Positions 59,354-64,000 of a stretch of DNA of 64,000 bases are shown here, piece by piece. The DNA is taken from NCBI GenBank assembly GCA_937890005.1, contig CALBZA010000064.1, positions 1 to 64,000 on the forward strand, given 5' to 3'. The notes beneath the pieces are model-generated. The model searched no databases. It was given only the letters and a program-made list of their open reading frames with translations, and was not told where the DNA came from. This DNA is from an uncultured Verrucomicrobia subdivision 3 bacterium. GTDB lineage: Bacteria > Verrucomicrobiota > Verrucomicrobiia > Limisphaerales > DASXHY01. The first letter of the stretch is position 1. Each line of letters opens with the position of its first letter. The position numbers and the translations under genes were made by a program.

Positions 59354-59659
59354 ATGAATACTGACAACAAATATTCGATCGGCCCCGACCGGGTGCTCGA
59401 CGTTCGTGAAATTCCATGCTCCATCAAGCACGGTTTGATCCTTCAATCTTTTCGGGATCTGGCTGTGGGCGAGCATTTCATCCTTGTGAACGGTCACGAT
59501 CCGGTTCCGCTCTACTACCAGTTTTCCGCGGAATGGCCGGGAACGTTTGCCTGGGAACATCAACTCCGGCTTCCTGAGGAAGTCCGCGTGAAGATCACCA
59601 AAATCAAAGACCTGCCGAACGCGGCGGAACATCTGACCGCCTGCCCCGCTACAACATAA
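59354..59659 (+). CDS. DUF2249 protein
   Basis: A 101-residue single DUF2249 domain: VLDVREIPCSIKHGLILQSF, LAVGEHFILVNGHDPVPLYY and the final acidic stretch. The His in NGHDPVPL is conserved in the family. It ends the operon, 36 bases before a strong terminator. Confidence 0.9.
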   Translation: MNTDNKYSIGPDRVLDVREIPCSIKHGLILQSFRDLAVGEHFILVNGHDPVPLYYQFSAEWPGTFAWEHQLRLPEEVRVKITKIKDLPNAAEHLTACPATT

Positions 59660-59694
59660 GGCGGATCGAAACAGACCCTGTCCTTCCATGGTGC

Positions 59695-59735
59695 TGCGCC
59701 CGCGCCAGCCTGCCTGCGCGGGCGCATGAGTTTTT
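59695..59735 (+). terminator. Intrinsic terminator after the DUF2249 operon
   Basis: Perfect 11-bp GC-rich stem TGCGCCCGCGC (59695-59705) and GCGCGGGCGCA (59716-59726) with a 10-base loop, then TGAGTTTTT. A second hairpin CGCTTTTG/CAAAAGCG lies at 59758-59778. Confidence 0.88.
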
Positions 59736-59833
59736 GCGGATTCACTGCGAAAAAGGGCGCTTTTGTCAGACAAAAGCGGACAAGTTCTGAACAAATGCGG
59801 CTTTCCGGGGAGTTTTTCTCTTCCAATTGAACC

Positions 59834-60193
59834 ATGGGGTCTTATCCTACGTTCGTGACCGTTGACATGTTCAAAGACGAGATGGCGCAAGCCATGAAGG
59901 CGTACGAAATGTACGTCATCTGCATCGACAAAACCCCCGAGGAGTTTCAGGCTTCGCTGGTTTCGCTCGTGATCAAGGCGATGAAGGCATTTGAAAGCCG
60001 CGGACCACAATTGCGGCACGGCATCGCGCTGGACAGATACATGACGGTGATCCTCAGCCAGAGCGATGGTCCCCGCCCGCTGTGTGGCATTTATTTCAAC
60101 CTCCATTCGCCCTACCAGAAGCAGGCGCTCGCAAAATCGACAGCTCCGGTTTCTGAAACAATCGGGGAACGGCGGAAGACTTCGGAAGCGTAA
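59834..60193 (+). CDS. Conserved-looking hypothetical protein
   Basis: A 119-residue protein, alpha/beta in composition (FVTVDMFKDEMAQAMKAYEM; PLCGIYFNLHSPYQKQAL), no motif recognised and no membrane segment. ATG 59864 is an alternative start. It stands alone between two terminators, so it has its own promoter. No function inferred. Confidence 0.6.
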   Translation: MGSYPTFVTVDMFKDEMAQAMKAYEMYVICIDKTPEEFQASLVSLVIKAMKAFESRGPQLRHGIALDRYMTVILSQSDGPRPLCGIYFNLHSPYQKQALAKSTAPVSETIGERRKTSEA

Positions 60194-60210
60194 TCCTTTT
60201 CCAAATTTTG

Positions 60211-60243
60211 AAGCCTGATTCAGGAACGTCCTGAATCAGGCTT
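60211..60243. terminator. Hairpin terminator
   Basis: Perfect 15-bp stem AAGCCTGATTCAGGA (60211-60225) and TCCTGAATCAGGCTT (60229-60243) with a 3-base loop, then TGCATTT. It separates a plus-strand gene and a converging lipoprotein gene, so it may act both ways. Confidence 0.8.
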
Positions 60244-60284
60244 TGCATTTGAGGAGAAAGCTTTCGAGAACAAGGGGCAGCAAA

Positions 60285-60743
60285 TCAACGATCGCGAACT
60301 TCGTCACCGATCCTGGCTTCGCCGGCTGTGATGTCAGCGACGGTGCTGTCCTCGCGTTGCGGAGGTGTCACGAGCAGTTCGCCCACTTTGAGTCCGTCAC
60401 GGTAAACGTTCAGGCGCTGATCGGGTTTCGCCATCTGGCCGACGGGAAACGTTACGACCACAAAACGAAGATTCGAATTCACGGAACTGATTTTGCCGGT
60501 GATTCCTTCGGCGGGTGTGACAATGGGCTGCGAAGAACCTGACGGTGAATTTTCTTGTGCAGCCGGGGCTGCTGCGACGGTTTGAGCTGGTTCAGGCTGT
60601 GCTGGAGGGGCGACGTTCGCGCGAACGGGTGTGCGCGATGTCGGTTGGTAAGCTTCGAAGACAGGGTCACCTCCGCGCTTTCCGGAACAGCCCACCACCA
60701 TCAGCGCAGCCAGAATACTTGCAAACCGACAACCAGTTCTCAT
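60285..60743 (-). CDS. Lipoprotein, unknown
   Basis: A 152-residue lipoprotein: signal with lipobox VVGC (Cys19), then a Pro/Ala/Gln-rich linker, then a small beta domain (GKISSVNSNLRFVVVTFPVG; KPDQRLNVYRDGLKVGELLV). ATG 60743. Function unknown. It follows the cupin gene by 37 bases. Confidence 0.72.
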   Translation of the reverse strand: MRTGCRFASILAALMVVGCSGKRGGDPVFEAYQPTSRTPVRANVAPPAQPEPAQTVAAAPAAQENSPSGSSQPIVTPAEGITGKISSVNSNLRFVVVTFPVGQMAKPDQRLNVYRDGLKVGELLVTPPQREDSTVADITAGEARIGDEVRDR

Positions 60744-60780
60744 GGGCTGGAGTAAAGTATCCGAGCGGCGGCGCGTCAAT

Positions 60781-61146
60781 TCACTTTTCCGTAATTACCG
60801 TGTCGTCGTGTTCGTATGCGGGCGCGCAACAACAGAGCAGGCGCAGGACGTCGTTGCCGGTGTTCCACAACTTGTGACGCGCTCCCGGCGGAATAGCAAT
60901 GGCGTCGCCCTCCTTCACTTCGCACAGTTCGTTTTCAATTTTCATCCGACCCTGACCGTGCGTGATGTAGTAAATCTCCTCCGCTTTCGGATGATAATGT
61001 TCCTGCGTGCTGCCGCCGACCGGGAGCCGCGCCTCGGCGAGACTTTGATTGCGGATCACGGAATTGCGGTGGGCGAGCAGTTCGCGGATTTCCGATCCGT
61101 CCTTCGTGATAAAGGCGGGAACTTCATTGAGGTTTTTGATGTCCAT
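60781..61146 (-). CDS. Cupin domain protein
   Basis: A 121-residue single-cupin protein. Metal-binding motif one is EHYHPKAEEIYYITHG and motif two is GDAIAIPPGARHKLWN. A CCC stretch lies near the C-terminus. ATG 61146 is preferred; the longer frame upstream overlaps the EamA gene. It could be an isomerase or dioxygenase; not resolved. Confidence 0.88.
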   Translation of the reverse strand: MDIKNLNEVPAFITKDGSEIRELLAHRNSVIRNQSLAEARLPVGGSTQEHYHPKAEEIYYITHGQGRMKIENELCEVKEGDAIAIPPGARHKLWNTGNDVLRLLCCCAPAYEHDDTVITEK

Positions 61147-61157
61147 GTTTTCTTCAG

Positions 61158-62081
61158 CTATTCGGGTGGAATGTTGGACGGCCGGATCAAACGTTGCCAG
61201 TTCGTCTGTCCGAGAATGACGCCGGAAACAATCAGCACCATTGCGATCCAGAACGTCACGCTGAGCGGTTCGTTCAGGCAGAAATAAGCCCAGGTGGTTG
61301 TGCTCAGCGGAATGAGATTGTTGAACAACAACACCTGGCTGGTCGGCCAGTGACGGAGCGCGTTGTTCCAGATCGCAAATGCGACGACGCCACCGGCCAC
61401 GATGCAGTAGAGTTGAATCCACGCCACATCCGCGCGCCACGTGAGTCCGTTTTGAAACACCTCAAGCAATCCTGGAATCAGGAGAATCAAGCCCGCGCGC
61501 CACATGGTGTGTGCGCTGATTTCGACCCCGGAAAGGTGTGATCCGAGCGCGCGACATTGCCGGCCGTAGTTGGTCCAGAGCACGCTGACGGCGATGCCCA
61601 GCACTTCGCCGATCCAGCTGGTGCCGGTTGTCTTGAGCGCTGGCCAGAAAAGGACGAAGACGCCGACCAAAGCGAGGAACGCTGCGCCGTAACGTTGTGC
61701 TGTGCGCCAGCTGCGATCCGGCTTTCCTTCCCAGAGCAGTGCCCAGACCGGTGAGGCGCCGAGGTAAAGCGCGACGTGCGAGGCTGACGTGAAGCGCAGC
61801 GCCCAGTTGAAGCAGATGATGTAGATCGCGAGACTGAGCGCTCCGCGAAACCAGAGTTTGCGGCTGACATCAGCTTGAAGTGGTTGAGCTTTTCCGAGCC
61901 AGTTCGTCCAGCGAAGGATCGCGAGAAGCATCAGACCTGCGAAAGCAAATCGCGTCGCGCCGGTCCAGATGGGCGGCCAATAGCCGACGATGTAACGCGT
62001 GCCTGCATTGTTGCCGCCCCAAAGGAAAACGGCAAAGACGAGGCTTAATGCCAGACTGAAATCGGACTTGGTCCGGAACAC
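61158..62081 (-). CDS. EamA/DMT-family transporter
   Basis: A 307-residue inner membrane protein with about ten segments and the two EamA repeats (NNAGTRYIVGYWPPIWTGATR; YCIVAGGVVAFAIWNNALRH). DMT exporters move amino acids, nucleobases or other small metabolites; substrate unknown. Start is GTG at 62081. The cupin gene begins 11 bases downstream. Confidence 0.88.
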   Translation of the reverse strand: MFRTKSDFSLALSLVFAVFLWGGNNAGTRYIVGYWPPIWTGATRFAFAGLMLLAILRWTNWLGKAQPLQADVSRKLWFRGALSLAIYIICFNWALRFTSASHVALYLGASPVWALLWEGKPDRSWRTAQRYGAAFLALVGVFVLFWPALKTTGTSWIGEVLGIAVSVLWTNYGRQCRALGSHLSGVEISAHTMWRAGLILLIPGLLEVFQNGLTWRADVAWIQLYCIVAGGVVAFAIWNNALRHWPTSQVLLFNNLIPLSTTTWAYFCLNEPLSVTFWIAMVLIVSGVILGQTNWQRLIRPSNIPPE

Positions 62082-62084
62082 ATT

Positions 62085-62178
62085 TTTAATCAGGCGCGAG
62101 GCGTTGGGCTTCAGGCTTCAGGCACAAGCTCCAGGTTTTGGAATGTTGGCTATCGACTCCCGGCTGTTGGCTGTCCAC
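62085..62178. repeat. Repeat-like words in the metG-EamA gap
   Basis: The 98-base gap holds short direct repeats such as GGCTTCAGGCTTCAGGC and the pair TGTTGGCTATCGACTC / CTGTTGGCTGTCC. It fits the short-word repeats seen elsewhere. Confidence 0.45.
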
Positions 62179-63738
62179 TCACACTTCTTTCCGAGGAAAC
62201 AGTGGTGCCGGGTCGCCAATCTGATGTCCCGCTGCCAGTCTGCCCCACGATGCGGCGCTGAACTGATTCGGCTCACTGCTCAACCCGAGCTGCGCGTAAA
62301 TCTTGGTCGCTGTTCCCGGCAAAAATGGCCAGAGCAACACCGCGAGAATGCGGCACGTTTCGACGAGGTTGTAGAGCACTTCATCAAGCCGTTTCGTCTG
62401 AGCCGGATCTTTCGCCAGCTTGAACGGTGCGGTTTGATCGACGTATTGATTTGCTCGCGTGATCAGTCCCCAGATCGACAGCAAGGCCGCTTGAAGTTCA
62501 TTCGACTCCAGCAACGAACCGGTTTCCGCGATTGCCTTGTCGGCATCGCCCTTCAATTCACTGGAAGGTTCCGGCAGCACGCCATTGCGATACCGCTTCA
62601 GCATCGAGAGCGAACGATTCACAAGATTGCCAAGTCCGTTCGCCAGTTCAGCAGAATAACGCGCCTTGAATCCGGCGTCCGTCCAGTTGCCATCCGGACC
62701 AATCGCCAGTTCGCGCAACGCATAAAAGCGGAAGGCATCGACGCCCCATTCATCGATCACCGCCACAGGGTCCACCACGTTTCCGGTGCTTTTGCTCATC
62801 TTCTGACCGTCCTTCTGCCACCAGCCATGAACGAGCAGTTGTTTCGGCAGGGGCAGCCCCATCGCCTTGAGCATGATCGGCCAATAGACGGCGTGGAACT
62901 TCACGATGTCCTTGCCGATGACATGAATGTCGGCGGGCCAGAGTTCGAGTTTTGAGTTTTCAGTTTTGAGTTTTGAGTTGGGAAGCGACGCGGTGATTCC
63001 TGGATCGCCGCAGCCGGCCGGGATGCTGATGTAGTTCACCAGCGCGTCGAACCAGACGTATGTGACGAAATTCGGATCGAAGGGCAGGGGAATGCCCCAG
63101 TTCAAACGTGAAACCGGCCGTGTGATGCAGAGATCTTCCAGTGTGTTGTTGCGAAGAAATCCAAGCACTTCGTTGCGTCGATAGTCCGGTGCGATGAACG
63201 AAGGATTTTTCTCAATGTAATCGATCAGCCATGCCTGATGTTCCTTCAGCTTGAAGTAATAATTGTCTTCCTTCAGTTCGACGACTTCGCCGTAGGAAGG
63301 ATCGAACGTTCCATCGGGCCGGCGATCTTTCTCGGTCAGGAATGTTTCCTCCTTGGTCGAGTAAAACCCGGTGTAGGTCGCTTTGTAAAAGTGCCCTTCC
63401 GCATGCAGCTTTGTGAGAATCGCCTGGACGGTTTCCTTGTGGCGGGAATCCGTGGTGCGTACGAAATCGTCGTTCGTGAGATTCAGTTTGCCGGCAAAGT
63501 TCTTCCAGATGATGGCGAGTTCGTCGCAGTAAGCCTGAGGCGACTTGCCTTCTGCAACGGCCGCTTGCTGGACTTTTTGTCCGTGTTCATCCAGTCCGGT
63601 CAGAAAATAAACTTTCTCGCCCAGGCTGCGTCGCGCGCGGGCGATCACGTCGGCGATGACCTTCTCGTACGCGTGGCCGAGATGCGGCTGGCCATTCACG
63701 TAGTCGATCGCAGTCGTGATGTAGAATCGTTTGCTCAT
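62179..63738 (-). CDS. metG: Methionyl-tRNA synthetase
   Basis: Class I synthetase that charges tRNA-Met and initiator tRNA. It is 519 residues from ATG 63738. HIGH-type motif is GQPHLGHAYEKV near residue 15; the KMSKS loop is DGQKMSKSTGNVV near residue 305. The anticodon-binding helical domain (ELANGLGNLVNRSLSM) follows. It ends with the catalytic and anticodon domains, without a C-terminal EMAP-like module. An insert at about residues 253-265 (SKLKTENSKLE) sits before WPADIHVIGKDIVKFH, encoded by a repeat array at 62946-62983. Confidence 0.97.
   Translation of the reverse strand: MSKRFYITTAIDYVNGQPHLGHAYEKVIADVIARARRSLGEKVYFLTGLDEHGQKVQQAAVAEGKSPQAYCDELAIIWKNFAGKLNLTNDDFVRTTDSRHKETVQAILTKLHAEGHFYKATYTGFYSTKEETFLTEKDRRPDGTFDPSYGEVVELKEDNYYFKLKEHQAWLIDYIEKNPSFIAPDYRRNEVLGFLRNNTLEDLCITRPVSRLNWGIPLPFDPNFVTYVWFDALVNYISIPAGCGDPGITASLPNSKLKTENSKLELWPADIHVIGKDIVKFHAVYWPIMLKAMGLPLPKQLLVHGWWQKDGQKMSKSTGNVVDPVAVIDEWGVDAFRFYALRELAIGPDGNWTDAGFKARYSAELANGLGNLVNRSLSMLKRYRNGVLPEPSSELKGDADKAIAETGSLLESNELQAALLSIWGLITRANQYVDQTAPFKLAKDPAQTKRLDEVLYNLVETCRILAVLLWPFLPGTATKIYAQLGLSSEPNQFSAASWGRLAAGHQIGDPAPLFPRKEV
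62946..62983. repeat. Short tandem word array inside metG
   Basis: Repeats of GAGTTTT/CAGTTTT (about five copies), giving on the minus strand AAAACTCAAAACTG-like words. It encodes the in-frame insert SKLKTENSKLE. It contrasts with the surrounding GC-rich coding DNA. Confidence 0.7.
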
Positions 63739-64000
63739 GTTCGCGCAGTTTGGCGAACGCACCGCGGGTTGGCAACTGCGGTGGGGACCTGCTCGAAGGT
63801 GGAATGAGGAATGTAGAGTGGTGAATGTGGTCGGTTGCTGACGTCGTTCGCGGGAGCACTTTGTGGCAACCCGTGAATTGGTTCGCGGCGTCCCGATCGA
63901 TTCTCCCACTCGTAAAATGATTCAACATCGGTAACATTTCCGGCGTGGAGCTCCTGAAACAAAGGAAAGCGGTCACACGATTGCACCAGTTTTTCCGGCT
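63739..64000. other. Upstream region of metG, no gene seen
   Basis: 262 bases to the window end. Short words such as GGAATGAGGAATGTAGAG and GTGGTGAATGTG recur; no convincing gene or promoter. Confidence 0.4.

Overview
The window is about 64 kb of bacterial chromosome, GC-rich and densely coded. Gene content points to a Gram-negative bacterium of the Verrucomicrobiota, probably near Pedosphaera/Limisphaerales. The reasons are a fused LpxC-FabZ protein next to LpxA, a seven-repeat GloVer-type secreted protein, a large autotransporter-associated beta-strand repeat protein, a pseudopilin-like fragment, an ECF sigma factor paired with a Ser/Thr kinase, and secreted proteins ending in an FFRLR-type tail. 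This placement is inference from families; no rRNA, tRNA or CRISPR array was found.

Layout. 0-9 kb: frameshifted pseudopilin, glnS, secreted and small proteins, lpxC-fabZ and lpxA (lipid A and fatty acid synthesis), rsmI, a TlpA-like thioredoxin. 9-18 kb: membrane protein, GloVer propeller, uvrA-rlmN, M48 protease, then a repeat-rich gap. 18-25 kb: primary sigma factor, zinc peptidase, M24 peptidase, SppA, RNase E/G. 24.9-31 kb: the cell-shape operon mreB-mreC-mreD-mrdA-rodA running into rne, all on the minus strand. 31-37 kb: aspS, a DUF4142 protein, adk, a LysM protein, and a frameshifted zinc-ribbon membrane protein. 37-41 kb: OprB-like porin, feoA, feoB and a 47-residue Cys-rich membrane protein, probably a ferrous-iron uptake operon. 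41-50 kb: a GH2 enzyme, a second probable glycosidase, and a 1285-residue beta-strand repeat protein. 50-56 kb: STK and ECF sigma pair, lipoprotein, AMP-binding enzyme, fatty acid desaturase. 56.6-59.7 kb: an operon of cupin, double DUF2249, a polytopic His-rich membrane protein, a DUF59 protein and DUF2249, preceded by an FNR/DNR-like box and closed by a strong terminator. 59.8-64 kb: orphan gene, lipoprotein, cupin, EamA transporter, metG.

Three signals stand out. First, short-word, imperfectly palindromic repeats fill gaps inside operons (lpxA-rsmI, all three mreB-mrdA gaps, upstream of aspS), and similar sequence lies in frame inside uvrA, metG and glnS, where it encodes low-complexity peptide loops. 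This resembles the palindromic elements known inside Rickettsia genes. Second, the DUF2249/cupin/DUF59 operon carries a membrane protein with a motif repeated three times and looks like an uncharacterised anaerobic or nitrosative-stress module. Third, two otherwise unrelated secreted proteins share a C-terminal domain ending in FFRLR, a candidate sorting or anchoring domain.
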